The notes below the pieces were generated by a model, which saw only the letters and a program-made list of their open reading frames with translations, was not told the DNA's origin and made no database searches. 64,000 nt of DNA from Spirodela intermedia. Its lineage: Eukaryota > Streptophyta > Magnoliopsida > Alismatales > Araceae. The stretch's first letter is position 1. Every line of letters starts with the position of its first letter. The translations under genes and the position numbers were made by a program. Shown here piece by piece: positions 48,711 through 60,992 of this stretch. Where the stretch lies: positions 1,894,759 through 1,958,758 of the forward strand of contig LR746266.1 of NCBI GenBank assembly GCA_902729315.2, in the 5' to 3' direction.

Positions 48711-49487
48711 TAATTTTAGTAACAATGCTTTACGAATCACATTGATGAGATTTTCACTAATGATCCAACGACTCTAGTGGCTTAATCCTTCACCAGCGAT
48801 CAGGAAAGTTGTGATAATCAAATAAAAATACGAGTTTTGGCTCTAGGAGGATTTGAACCCGCACCGGTTGCCTACCTATATGAGAGAGATTGAAATAAAT
48901 ACTCTAATACCCTTATCAAGTGATGTCATCATGGTATATCTCTATTATAAATAAGGGGTATTGTAGGTATTAAAATCATTGAAGCCTTTCGAGGGAAGGT
49001 ATGACATGAGTTTAGTCTCACATCGATTGTGCGTTGAAGTTTCGGACGAATATATACTAATATTACATTTGTAAGTAAGTCCTTTTCTCCTGCGTGTATG
49101 ACCACTTTTTGCCCCACGACCGGCTGGCCACTGGTGACGTGGATGGGGAGTGGCGCACATGTGCCCTTATCAGTTCTAGCCACTCGAGCCCTTGGACACA
49201 GCTCCTCACCGACTGCACTTCTAATTGCTTGCGAGCTCAGTTGGCCGGCAGGTACCCCCCATTTTACTATATTTTTATTTTTATTTGTTTTTCTTTATTT
49301 ATCTCAAAAGTAAGATTGTAAAAATTATATAAATTCGTATAAAATCATATAATTAGCCAAAAATTCACGTTAATCAATTGAAAACCACTTTTCACACTTT
49401 AACACAAATATAAGTCTATTTATCATGAGTTAAGGCTAAAAAAATATTATTTATTTATTATTAACTCATGATAATGAAGACTTATCA
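48711..49487 (-). repeat. Right LTR of copy 2, second part
   Basis: It continues the LTR after the nested insertion (TAATTTTAGTAACAATGC) to the end GACTTATCA. It includes the 120-base extra segment at about 48878-48990, as in the left LTR. Confidence 0.88.
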
Positions 49488-49492
49488 ATGAC

Positions 49493-50622
49493 CAACCAAG
49501 AGAAAGCCACCAAAAGTCAAGCGAAATCCTCTATTTTTCCCCCTTTCTCTAGGTCAAAAAGGCACGAATTTTTTGACCTCATTTCTACGCGTGTACAGTA
49601 GTGTACGCATCGGATTGCCCGAGAACGACGCAGGAATGTGGTTCGGAACGGAGATTCCCCCTCCATCTGCCGAAAACATGACTCGGTCGGCCGGGGAAAA
49701 TGCGTACCTCCCCGTAGCCTTAAAAATCAGATCTAACATGAGTCAAAACCTAGCAATTGGTTTTTCTTCCTTTTTGAATTTGCATGGACTTACCATTTTG
49801 ACCTAGCTGATGTATTTTAGTGACTCACACACGGGCTTGTTGACTTGTCAAAACTTTGGATTAAATCCCCTTTTTATGGTGATGTGGCTAAGTCGGCCTG
49901 GAGCCTAAACAATGGGTCTTAGCTTTCTTACCATATGCTTCAACTCATTTTCAAACAACTATAGAAAATCACGAAAAATATTAATTTAAAATATAACTTC
50001 ATGAACATATTGTAATTAAAAGATAAATATATTTAAAGACATTAAACCTTGGATGATTGCATCAACACATAATATTAAAAGATCAAAATAAATTCATGAA
50101 GATAGATCATCTAAGGTGCAAGTTTAATCATGAAATTTCTATATAGTATTTCAACACAACTAAATGTATTGTAATTCAAATGTATATATTCAATCATAAA
50201 TTTAGGTTATGATTACATCTGATTGATCTCATTTATCACATAAAATTAGAGTGTTGTCAAGTGTATTTGGAATTTTGATAATGAAGATAATAATAAAGAC
50301 TTGATATTTGATGTACTATTCTTATAAGGATGCTAGTTGAAGATGAAAGTTGTTACTCTTTTGAATTAGTTGAGAATGGTTACTAAATACTTGAGTAATG
50401 TTCCTCAATTTGGTGTCTTCATATAATTTGACTAGCAAGCAAAGATCTTACAATATCCTTTATATTTTTTTACATAGACTCACATAAAAACTATTCTAAT
50501 TGTAGAAAAGTCATATTCAATCTCTCCTACTATTTTCTGTCATATCATAAAGTTATATTTCTAGAAATGATTCAAAATTCAGAAGACTAGGAAACCAACA
50601 AGATATGTCATTTACAAGTTTG
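49493..50622. other. Intergenic stretch between retrotransposons
   Basis: A GC-richer patch at 49550-49740 holds short frames on both strands with no recognised domain. The rest is AT-rich with nothing recognisable. Confidence 0.4.
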
Positions 50623-50627
50623 GATAT

Positions 50628-52253
50628 TGATGTCTTCATTATCATGAGTTAATAACTAGTAAATAATATAGTTTTAGCCTTAACTTGTGATAAATAGACT
50701 TATCTTTGTGTTGAAGTGTGAAAAGTGGTTTTCAGTTGTTTAATGTGATTTTTTTAGGTAATTATGTGATTTTATACAAATTTATATGAGTTTTACAATC
50801 TTACTTCTGAGATAAATGAAGAAAAAGAAATAAAAATAAGACAAAATGAGGGGGGGACCCGCCGGCCAGCCGGGCCCGCAAGTGGGTTGGAAGCTCAGTT
50901 AGGGAGTAGCCACGAACAGGGGCTCGAGCGGCTTGGACCGATAGGGGCACGTGTGTGCCACTCCCCTTCCACGTCACCGGTGGCCAGCCGGCTGTGGGGC
51001 AAGGAGTGGTCGTACATGCGAGAGAAGGAACTTTACTTAGAAAGCTAACATTACTATATATTCGCCCGAAAAATCGGCACACAATCGATGTGGGACTAAA
51101 CCTGCGTCACACCTTCCTCAAAAGGGGCGGACAACCGGCGCGGGTTCGAATCCTCCTAGAGTCAAAATTCATATATTTTTATCTGATTATCGCAACTTTC
51201 CTGTAGATCGCCGGTGAAAGATTAAGCAACGAGAATCGCTGGATCATCGGTGAAAATCTCGTCAACGCGATTCGCGGAGCATTGCTACTAAAATTGCTGA
51301 ACGATTCGCGATAAAAGGATAGCGAATCCATCGAGTAAATCATTTCCGATTGATCGACGAACAAGCCGTCATCGGGAAGAGGACGATCCGCTGGAAGACG
51401 AGTCGCCACCTCCTGAGAGCGTACCAGATGTGATGAAGAGCCTCCTCTTGCTGCACGGACTTGAGGATGAAGCTCCCTGACATGCGCCCCACCTCCATCC
51501 AGCTCCTCTCCGTCGGGTGACAGCTGCCGGAGAGCCGCAAAGTCGCCGTTTTTCTGCTCCGCCGGGTGACAGCCGCCGGAGATGACTCGACGACCCATTT
51601 CATTAATTTCTAGACTTCGCGAGAAGATCTAGAGATTGCCCACGTCGTCTTTGTCCAAGGAGAGCCTTCGAGGCTGTGGACACTACACGACGATCCTCCC
51701 GAACGCTCAAGATTCTGGTGCATTGCCAACGCATCGTCGTCGCGACGCCGGAACTCTATTTTCCTGCTTTCAAACTTACTTTACGCTTCATTTAGTGATT
51801 AATTTTTGTGTTTTTAATTTACCAAAATATACTTCGTTTAATTACGATTCTTTCGACTTTTACATATCTTAATTTGATTAATTAAATCATTTGTAATCGC
51901 TTACGAAAGAATCGCCGGGTGGAACTCTGTTTCCACCCGATTTGCGTTCGCCAGGCACTGACGTCATCCTGACGTCCGCACCCTTATTTCCCTTTTAAAT
52001 ATATTTCCTTTTCATTTCATAGTATAAAATTCATATAAAATAGTATTCTCTGAGGAAAATTCTGAATAATTACCAGATATTATATTACATCCCTGTGATC
52101 GACCTAGAAAATTACTGCTATTTTTGGAAGTTTTATTGAATTATAATTCATATATTTGTTCAGAAATACTTCTAAATATCTAAAAATTCGTATTTTCTAG
52201 TTTTATAAATTTTATATTTGCGTGATTTAATATACAACGACTAAGTCACGTCA
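50628..52253 (+). mobile_element. Solo LTR, opposite orientation, imperfect TSD
   Basis: 1626 bp, starting TGATGTCTTC (two bases shorter than the usual TGATAAGTCTTC) and ending GTCACGTCA. The flanking pentamers are GATAT and AATAT, matching at four of five bases. Element sense is plus. Confidence 0.88.
51179..51598 (-). other. Antisense open frame inside the solo LTR (139 codons)
   Basis: It matches the 140-codon frame at 19934-20356 from MGRRVISGGCHPAEQK to the final RKVAIIR, with about a dozen substitutions and one codon less. Both remain open over their full length although the LTRs have diverged elsewhere. Confidence 0.25.
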
Positions 52254-53256
52254 AATATCTTTAAGAGAAACCAATATATGGTTCTTTCAAAACACAATCT
52301 AAATATCTGAATCATATTGGTTCAATCAAGAGCAATAAAATCTGATATTATTAAAATAGGCCTAACAATATATACCATGATAAGATGCTGATTTAGTAAC
52401 TAAATCTTATTTGAATCACCTCAAGTAAAATAAGATTGTCAACTAAACATCATAATCATGAGCTTAATATTTATAATCATATTTTTGGTTATTCAAGATA
52501 TCTAAAATAATTTTCCAAAGTATATTCCTTAATATTTATAAAATCATGTTTTACCAAATAAGTAATCTGAATACAATCGATTAGAATGATATCAAAATCA
52601 TTCTAAAGTAGTGATCTAATGTCATGAGTCTACAATAAACTAAATAAGCTTTATAACCATATTTTACTAGTTGTCTCGTTGATTTTGATGTGCTCATCAT
52701 TACTTTCTCATTATGATATATTTTTTATATATTGACACTTTTCACAAAAATATGAAACAAGTTAATTTCATATGATGAAATCAATCAAATATATAAATTG
52801 AATGAATCCTCATTTGGAAATTTAATGATAAGTCTTCATTATCATGAGTTAATAATTAGTAAATAATATAGTTTTAGCCTTAACTTGTGATAAATAGACT
52901 TATATTTGTGTTAAAGTGTGGAAAGTGGTTTTCAGTTGATTAATGTGATTTTTTAGGTAATTATGTGATTTTATACGAATTTATATGATTTTTACAGTCT
53001 TACTTTTGAGATAAATGAAGAAAAAGAAATAAAACTAAAATATTGCAAAATGGGGGAAACCCGCCGGCCAGCCGGGCCCGCAAACGGGACGGAAGCTCAG
53101 TCGAGGAGTAGCCGTGAGCAGGGGCTTGAGCGGCTTGGACCGATAGGGGCACGTGTGCGCCACTCCCCTTCCACGTCACTGGTGGCCAGCCGGCTGTGGG
53201 GCAAGGAGTGGTCGTACACGCGAGAGAAGAGACTTTGCTTAGAAAGCTAACATTAC

Positions 53257-53264
53257 TATATATT
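53257..53264 (+). promoter_or_regulatory. LTR TATA box
   Basis: TATATATT within CATTACTATATATTCGCC, shared with all other LTR copies. It lies about 430 bp into the LTR, just after the GC-rich block, a normal place for a Pol II LTR promoter. Confidence 0.65.
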
Positions 53265-53344
53265 CGCCTGAAAAATCGGCGCACAACTGATGTGGGACTA
53301 AACCCGCGTCACACCTTCCTCAGAAGGGGCGGACAACCGGCACG

Positions 53345-53355
53345 GGTTCGAATCC
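53345..53355 (+). promoter_or_regulatory. tRNA-type B box (Pol III) in the LTR
   Basis: GGTTCGAATCC, a perfect B-box match, about 80 bases after the TATA box. A run of five T follows at about 53377-53382. No good A box or full tRNA cloverleaf is visible, so Pol III transcription is only a possibility. Confidence 0.5.
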
Positions 53356-54447
53356 TCCCAGAGTCAAAATTCAGATATTTTTATCTGATTATCGCGACTT
53401 TCCTGTAGATCGCCGGTGAAGGATTAAGCAACGAGAATCGCTAGATCATCGGCGAAAATCTCGTCAACACGATTCGCGGAGCATTGCTACTAAAATTGCT
53501 GAACGATTCGTGAATCCATCGAGTAAATCATCTCCGATTGATCGACGAACAAGCCGTCGTCGGGAAGAGGACGATCCGCCGGGAGACGAGTCGCCACCTC
53601 CTAAGAGCGTACCAGATGCGATAAAGAGCCTCCTCTTGCTGCGCGGACCTGAGGATGAAGCTCCCTGACACGCGCCCCACCTCCATCCAGCTCCTCTCCG
53701 TCGGGTGACAGCCGCCAGAGAGTCACAAAGTCGCCGTTTTTCCGCTCCACCGGGTGATAGCCGCCGGAGACGACTCGACGACCCATTTCAGTGATCTCTA
53801 GACTTCGCGAGAAGATCTAGAGATTGCCCACGTCGTCTTTGTCCAAAGAGAGCCTTCGAGGCCGTGAACACTGCACAACGACCCTCCCGAACGCTAAGGA
53901 TTCCGATGCATCGCCGACGCATCGCCGTTGCGACGCCAGAACTCTTTTTTCCTGCTTTCAATTTAATTTACGCTTCATTTAGTGATACTTTGTGTGATTT
54001 TAATTTACCAAAATATACTTCGTTCAATTACGATTCTTCCGGCTTTTACAGATCTTAATTTGATTAATTTAATCGCTTACGTAAGAATCGCCAGGCAGAA
54101 CTCTGTTTCCGCCCGATTCGCGTTCGCCGGGCGCCGACGTCATCCTGACGTCTGCACCCTTATTTCCTTTTTCTCGTGAATTTTAAATATATTTCCTTTT
54201 CATTTCCTAGTATAAAATTCATAGAAAATCGTATTAATTGAGAAAAAAATCTAAATAATTACAAAATATTATATTACATCCTTGTGATCGACCTTGGAAA
54301 TTACTGCTATTTTTGGAAGTTTTATTGAATTATAATTGATATATTTATTTAGAAATACTTTTAAATATCCAAAAATTTATATTTTCGAGTTTTATAAATT
54401 TTATATTTACGTGATTTAATATACAACGACTAAGTCACGTCATTTAA

Positions 54448-57400
54448 CATAACTATAATACACTTTAATATTATCCTCATGTCAAGTATATTTGAGATTA
54501 GACATAATTTGATCTTTGAATTGATCATATGAATATTTTTCATCATCAAGATATTATTCATTTGATGTTCCAACAAGACATACATGAACTTGTAATGAAA
54601 TGTTGTTAAGTGGGCAAGAAGATGAGATGATTTGTTTTTTAGGTGTCATTTGAAACCCTTCCAAATGGCTTTTATAGATCCCATAAATGTCCTATGATTG
54701 AGCTATGATTGATCTGAGATCTCCTAGGCAAGAAGTTCTATCATATCACTATTGTGACCAACTCTATAATAGATAAAATTGCAAACCTAGAAGTCCAAGA
54801 TATTCTAATGAGCACTTGAACTTCAACAAATATTTGATTTTTGGCATGTTATGATATAATGTTAGAGATCTTTTGCCACATCTAATGCATATTAAAGATA
54901 TTTTTCTCTCTTCATATTCTATTTGATTTGACTAAGTTGACCCATTGCTCAACACACTTTTTCTTTCAAGACCAAAAAAGAGTAGATACATTTTTTGTGA
55001 GTTGACATGATTTTTTACCTATTGGTGGGATAGACTTTACAATTGGTGGACCTTCTTCCTCTCTCCCCTTGTTTTATTTATAAAACATGGTCATAAGCTC
55101 TAATTTGATTTGGCTTGATATATATATGATTCTTGAAACTTGTTTTCGCTATTTGAGGCCAGAAACAATATTAATACAACAAGTAAAGTTGATTTCTCAA
55201 TGCGTATTCTAATATATTTTTAAATTTTTTTATTTAAATGTGACAACTTACCCTTTCTATATTTACAGAATACTTAAAAAATTAGCACTATTTATAAATG
55301 TTTCTAGGCATAATGCTAAACTTGACATTTATAAAGAAAGAGATCCACATAAAAATAAAAAATATTATTTTGATATAGAGTTTGCTCTTGCTTATTAATT
55401 GCTCCCCTTGCATATATTCTGCCCCTGAGTATGTACACAACTTTCTACAATTCTCTTACTTTTTGTCAACATAAAAAAGATATAAAAAATATATGATGAA
55501 AGAAAATCATGAAGACTATTAGATGTTGGCTCAACCTATTAAGTTTTTGGTCTACACTAAGATCAAGAGGGGGGTGGGGGTGTTGAATTGATCCGTTCTT
55601 AACTTTCTTTCTTGAGACTCACTTTAGATGTAGATAAGTTATTTTTTCCTTTGTTCTCGGTAGGATTTTCTTAACTAAATAACTGTAAACTTACTAATTT
55701 TTATAGTGGTTCAGTACACTAGTTGCATCCACTTTCTAAGGTCAACTATGTTCTCTAGAATTGATCATCTTATCACAAATTATTGATTAATAGGCTAAGC
55801 TCTTATAGAATTTTGCCTATAAATTTTCTTCTAGATTTATGTTATTTTTAGATCCCAATGAAGAAAATGTTATGTATTATCAAATAGTAGTTGCCCTGTT
55901 CTTGTCAAAATGTAGGTTGAGTATTAAGGATCTTTAAGCATCAGCTAGGTCAAGGATGATCATTCAATGCTGTTGTAGTCCTCCTCGTATCAATGTATTG
56001 ACATTGTGTGAGTTGCCAACAAGAACCTCACTATATCTTGCTTAGAATTCTTTCAAGAAAGACAATGGCAAGCTGGTGGTGAATTCTATGAGAAGGATAA
56101 TCCCTTTATGTAAATTTTGAAATTCACTCTACAACATTTGTTGTAAATTTTTCTCAACCAACCTTCCATCAGTGCTCAAATCACCCACAAGAACTTTAGA
56201 AAGGCTCATGAATAAAAGAGTGAAAATTTTATAAACTCGATTTCCCATGTGAAGTCACAATATGAGTGTTTCTAAAGTTAAGTAATAGTCTCATGAATTT
56301 GATCATATATGAGATTTGCTAACCCATGAATTTTATTGTAATTGGCTAAAGAAGAATAGTGAAAACAGAAGGTAACATCCTTTGGAAAGTAGATGGAAGC
56401 CATGGTTCAATTTTGGCAAATCACTCTCATCTTGGCATTCTACAAGTATAAAAACATAGTGTGTTCCAATAGTCAAGCCACTTAATACAATGACCAAGAC
56501 TATTTATTTGAACCAAAACCAAACTATGTCAACCTAATTCCTCTCTATGGGTCATATCAACCATTTTTCTTTAGCTTCATTGTGTGAAAACTTTAAACTC
56601 TAATACTTTAGGAGAGATTTGACTTTACAGGAACATCATTATAACTTAAAATCATTATTTGGTAGGTTCATGCTCTAAGAAATCCACCTTTGAGCGTCTA
56701 ATATTTAAGAAAATTTTAATGATCTTAATCATAAAGACCCAAGGCTATCAAGTTTTAGGAGTGATTGATGAATACTACCTTACAATTATAAAGAAAATGG
56801 AGAGGGAAGTTGTTCATTCAATATCTAGATACTAATATGAAAAATTAAAAAGTTTTATTATATGTTCTACTAACTAATGGCTTCAATTGTTTTATGTGTG
56901 ATAGTGCATAGAAGATTTATGTAAAGTTCAATGTGATGTAGATAGGAATGTTAGAAAAATAAATCACAATGTGAAATACAAATGCCAAAAGCCTCACTAA
57001 TTTCAGAAGAACTGAACTAAAATCATTACATAACATTTATTTCAGTTCCGACATATATTTCTACATCTAGGGTCCAAATTATATTATTGATAATAAAATA
57101 ATAGGAACTGAACATTATGGCTTGAAAATGATTGATTTGGAGGGAGGGGAAATACAGAAATTGGAGCCAAAATATCATTTGATTCATCAATTCTCAAAGA
57201 AAGAAATAACCAAAATTCATAAATTTAGTGAAAAATGGATTAGATTGAGTCCTTGGCACCTTGATGCAATCATTTCACGTCTCAATTGTGCCTGAATATT
57301 TCTAGATTTACACAGTTTTGACATGTATTCTACTCGTAATGAACACCATGAATGCTTTAGGGAGTCTGAAATTCTTTCTAATTGGATGATGACAATTATA

Positions 57401-58918
57401 GAAAAAAGTCAACTACCTCAACCTTCTCTTAATGAGCTTATCAAATAATCCTTGAGGAAAAACTCGGTAAAACTATTAGCCTCATTTTATGATGAAGATA
57501 CTACCATGATGAAACATTTTGCTATTCACCCTAGAAAATTGAAATATTTTTATGAAAAGAGCAAACTAAATTAAAATTAGTCCTTTGAAATTTCATGAGA
57601 ACAATAATATAAAGGGAGAAAAATATTAAAAAAATATATAAACAACCTTAAATTTCCACAATGAATCATTTCTATAAGATTTTCATCCATGACTTCATTT
57701 AAATAAATTTGTGCCTTACAAGGGTATGGAGGAAGTGAGCAAATGTTTCATCATCATTCTTATAAGTTTAAAAAGAGTCCATTTTGGAAATTTTAGACCA
57801 TAGGTTCCCTATATATTTTTATGTTGAAATTAAGTCCCAAAGGCATAGAAACACAAAGATCACTATGTTAAGTTTTGACACCAGGTTTCAAAACTGTCAA
57901 CTCTCTTGTGGAGAGTGAAAACAAATTTCTAAGATAGACCCTTAATAAAACAAGAATTAACAGTTGAGATATCAAGGGAATAAGACCAAGCTTTTTGGAT
58001 AATTATACCCTTTAGTTTTGCACAATGAAACACCAAAATGCTACCTATGGAGTCATTTTTAACTATTAGAAGCTCTGCCTTTTCCAATGGTGGAAAAGGA
58101 TCAGTTCTAATTAGATATCAACAAGAGTAAAAGTTTATGTAAAACCTTGTAAATCCTTGAAACCTTTTTTCAGAACCAGAGGCATTTTAAATTTTCTAAC
58201 AAGTCTACTTGTAGCTCTCCAAGCTTCAAAAGTTCACAAAATATGATCACGACATGACACTAGTTCACTGAATAGCTTCAAATTTCATTTCTAGTTAAAC
58301 ATAATCACGCCATGCTAAAATGTTTGCTTGATGCCTTGAAATTTCCAATTTACTATCAACACATGATTGGTATTTCACAAAAGCTAATTTTAATAGGTCT
58401 GATAGTGTCTAAATTTAATCACACCCAAAAAACTGCCTCTTGCATGCTTTTTTGCAATCAACTGCTATTTATTTTAGTATAATCACTTTTTAAGCCAGCC
58501 TAGGCGTTGGATAGTATGTATACAATAGCATGGTAAAAGTACTCCAAATTAGGAGCACTCATAAGGACAATTTAAAACCATTTTTCATAATCCCATGAAG
58601 TTAAGTAACAAAAAGGACAAAACCTTACCTTCTTGTTTAACTTCGTAAGCATATAGAAAATTCAGCATTTAAATTCAGCGTTTACAACATCAGCCACATA
58701 TGTAAGAATAAATGATATAACGTTAAAAAAAAATACTCCCTATCAGAAGAACATTTTTCTCAAGTTGCAGAACAAACTACCAATAAAAGAGTGAAACTAC
58801 ATCCGAGTACCAAATCCAGCACCCAGACAACTTTATGCATTAAAAGCCAATATCCACAGCAGCTCATATTGCACAATAGACGAGCTTCATCAATTCTACA
58901 TCTCCAGCCTTTCAGATT
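54448..58918. other. AT-rich intergenic DNA
   Basis: No gene or transposon boundary is recognised on either strand. A G-rich word at about 55569-55582 (GAGGGGGGTGGGGG) resembles polypurine tracts of plant retroelements and may mark a relic, but no LTR follows that I can identify. Confidence 0.45.
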
Positions 58919-60959
58919 CTAGTCCTCATCAGAGCCACTCCCGGAATGCTGTATTGCGTCTTGTACAGCCAAAGAATTCTGGATATATTTGCACAAAACG
59001 CCAAAAAAATCACCCATTTAGAACCATAGAGGTAACACCAGGCCAATAATAAAGAATAAAAACTCTCACCTCCATCTTGTCCCAATCTTTCACTTTAGAA
59101 CTCGTGAGCATATAGCTGTCTCGTAGAGGAGCCCATCCTGGTTCCTCATTACTGGAATCTGCTTCCTTAGTAACCTTCAGAAAGAGGATTCCCGATTGTA
59201 AGAAACTTAAAAGGATAAAAAAATATCCAAATATTCTTAAAAACCAAAGCACTTGGGAACATTTGAAGAAATAGGAACAAAACATCAAAAATTAAGATGT
59301 TCACGACAATGAGAGACATTCACGCAGGTTTGACTAAAAGATTTTATAATGTGTAGAAAGCAGAAAGAAATTAGCTAAATTGAAATATTAGATGACAAAA
59401 GTTATGACAGAAGTATCTCACCCTGCCAGGGTAGAAGGAAGAACGGCTGTCATTGGACCCTGTTGTTGTCTTCCTTATCTCAGAAAAAAATGCCGCTCTA
59501 CTCTTCTTGGCCAACACTGTCACATTTCATAAAACATTTCTCCAGTCATACTTTATGGGACAATGTTCACATGAAGAAAATGGTTAAAAACATAAAGAAT
59601 GTCAATAAAGTTTTACGTTTTATCAAGAAATCTACAGCATTCGACAAAAGCCAAGATAACCTATCAGTCTAATTTTAAAACTAAATTCAAATTCCCTTTC
59701 CAACTTCAAATGAATAGTTTTATGTATCTGAATTCTATACGAATTCAGCACCAAAAATTCAAGGATTGTCTCCCTGCTCTTTCTTCAACCATCTTCAGTA
59801 ATTCCAACATTCTCTCGTCTATTTTTTCATTGAACATTGATCGAATATACGTTGAAAGAATATTAGACAAACACGAAAATATAGTATATGAAATACAAAT
59901 TTAGTCCTAAACCGAATCTGATAACAAGGTGACAAACAGGTAATGACTTCTCAACACTTAATTCGCTAGGACAATATCCTATGAAGTGCTACACAATTAG
60001 GCAACACATGAAAAGATGATAAGCAGCAGTAAATGACATACCTTTTGCATCTTTTGACCTGGAAGGATTCAATGCTCTCTGAGGATTTTGTGCCTTGTTA
60101 ACCTGCAGTGTTTGCAAGGCAATAGAATAATTAACCGTAATCATAGATAAATTACCCAATAGCAGATTCAAAACGATGATGGCAATAAAGTAGCCTTACA
60201 GCATTGAATAGCTTGACCACTGAACGTCCAGCAGGGACATGAAATATGGTGATTATATCAGATAGACATTAATCACAATATGATAAATCAGAAGAAAAAT
60301 CACTAATGAAGAAAAGATTAAGATTTTAGAATACGATGTCTTGCCTCCTTTCGTGGCAACACTAATAAGAAACTTCTCCTTTGAATCCAGAAAGCCAGCA
60401 GGCTTTGCATGCCCTTTCTCCCCTGCCTATTGATACCATGTAATCCCAAATACATCAAATGCTAGCTTTCAGATGATGTGGAAAGCCACAAAGGAAAGAA
60501 AAAAATACCAAATTCTTTGCTTTCTTCGCATCACCCTTAGCCTTCAGCTCCTCGACATCTTCAGCAAGCTTCTTCACCACAAGTTTCTTATGTGCTGATA
60601 GAACAGGACCCTGAAACCAAAAGCACAGTCAAATGAACGAACATGGGAAGTTTAAAAAATACATAGAGAAAAAATTTAAGAGCATTAAATGGGCAACTTA
60701 CAAGGACCAAGTCATCCTGAGGACTCTTTTTCATAATTTTCGTGAAGGCCATCTTAAATGCCCTGGAGCCATTAGTGAACTTTGTAGCTCCCTTTTGGAT
60801 ATCATCTCCATCGAGTTCAGACTCACTGCTACCACTACCCTGCTCTTCGTCCTCCTCTTCTTCCGTTTCCTCTTCTTCATCCAAGCCATAAGACTCATCC
60901 CCAACATTACAATTTTTTTGCTTCTGATGCTCAATCTTGCGCTTGCTGGGAACAGCCAT
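58919..60959 (-). CDS. RRP15: RRP15-like ribosomal RNA-processing protein, eight exons
   Basis: RRP15 proteins act in the nucleolus on pre-60S particles and are needed for 27S pre-rRNA maturation (known from yeast). The exons, in order, are 60702-60959, 60509-60610, 60345-60426, 60200-60219, 60042-60102, 59422-59516, 59070-59174 and 58919-58978. All phases join, giving 260 residues. The N-terminus has basic (SKRKIEHQKQK) and acidic (DEEEETEEEEDEE) tracts. Family words follow in order: GSRAFKMAFTKIMKKS, GPVLSAHKKLV, EKFLISVATKG, VVKLFNAVNKAQNPQRALNP, AFFSEIRKTT, PGWAPLRDSYMLT and KVKDWDK. Intron 3 (60220-60344) starts with GC instead of GT (AG/GCAAGA), and exon 4 is only 20 bp. The start at 60959 is the first Met before the basic tract; an in-frame ATG 39 bases upstream is possible. 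The promoter is probably near 62.25-62.45 kb, with a 5' UTR intron. Confidence 0.95.
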
Positions 60960-60992
60960 GCTCTTTCCAACGTTTTTCTCCACTACAATAGT

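Larger units (their letters stand above)
40523..49487 (-). mobile_element. Full-length gag-only LTR retrotransposon, copy 2, with nested solo LTR
   Basis: It has the same structure and minus-strand sense as copy 1. The left LTR is 40523-42266; the right LTR is 46553-47513 continued at 48711-49487 and is interrupted by a 1192-bp LTR. Without the nest the element is about 7.8 kb. It has a primer site (46531-46547), broken gag, the same gag extension, the same 105-bp tandem pair and both polypurine tracts. The flanking pentamers ATGGA and ATGAC match at only three positions and the right LTR starts CG instead of TG, so it is older than copy 1. Both LTRs share a 120-bp segment that the other copies lack. 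Confidence 0.87.
52826..54442 (+). mobile_element. Solo LTR, opposite orientation, TSD TTTAA
   Basis: 1617 bp with TGATAAGTC...GTCACGTCA ends and perfect duplications TTTAA at 52821-52825 and 54443-54447. In element sense it shows a U3 of about 430 bp with a GC-rich block, a TATA box and a long R-U5. Confidence 0.95.

Noticed and set aside
40518-49492. Clean target-site duplication around copy 2
   Set aside because: The flanking pentamers ATGGA and ATGAC agree at only three positions, so the duplication is decayed or not real. The element call rests on LTRs and internal structure.
53345-53355. tRNA gene in the LTR
   Set aside because: Only the T-arm/B-box word fits. No D arm, anticodon arm or acceptor stem can be folded around it, and the T stem itself has a mismatch.
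53864-54058. 64-codon frame in U5 (also at 19662-19856, 25044-25229 and 30950-31144)
   Set aside because: It is present in several LTR copies only because the LTRs are copies. It is short, broken in the solo LTR at 51.6 kb and has no domain.
55569-55582. G-rich tract as a retroelement polypurine tract
   Set aside because: No recognisable LTR follows on either strand.
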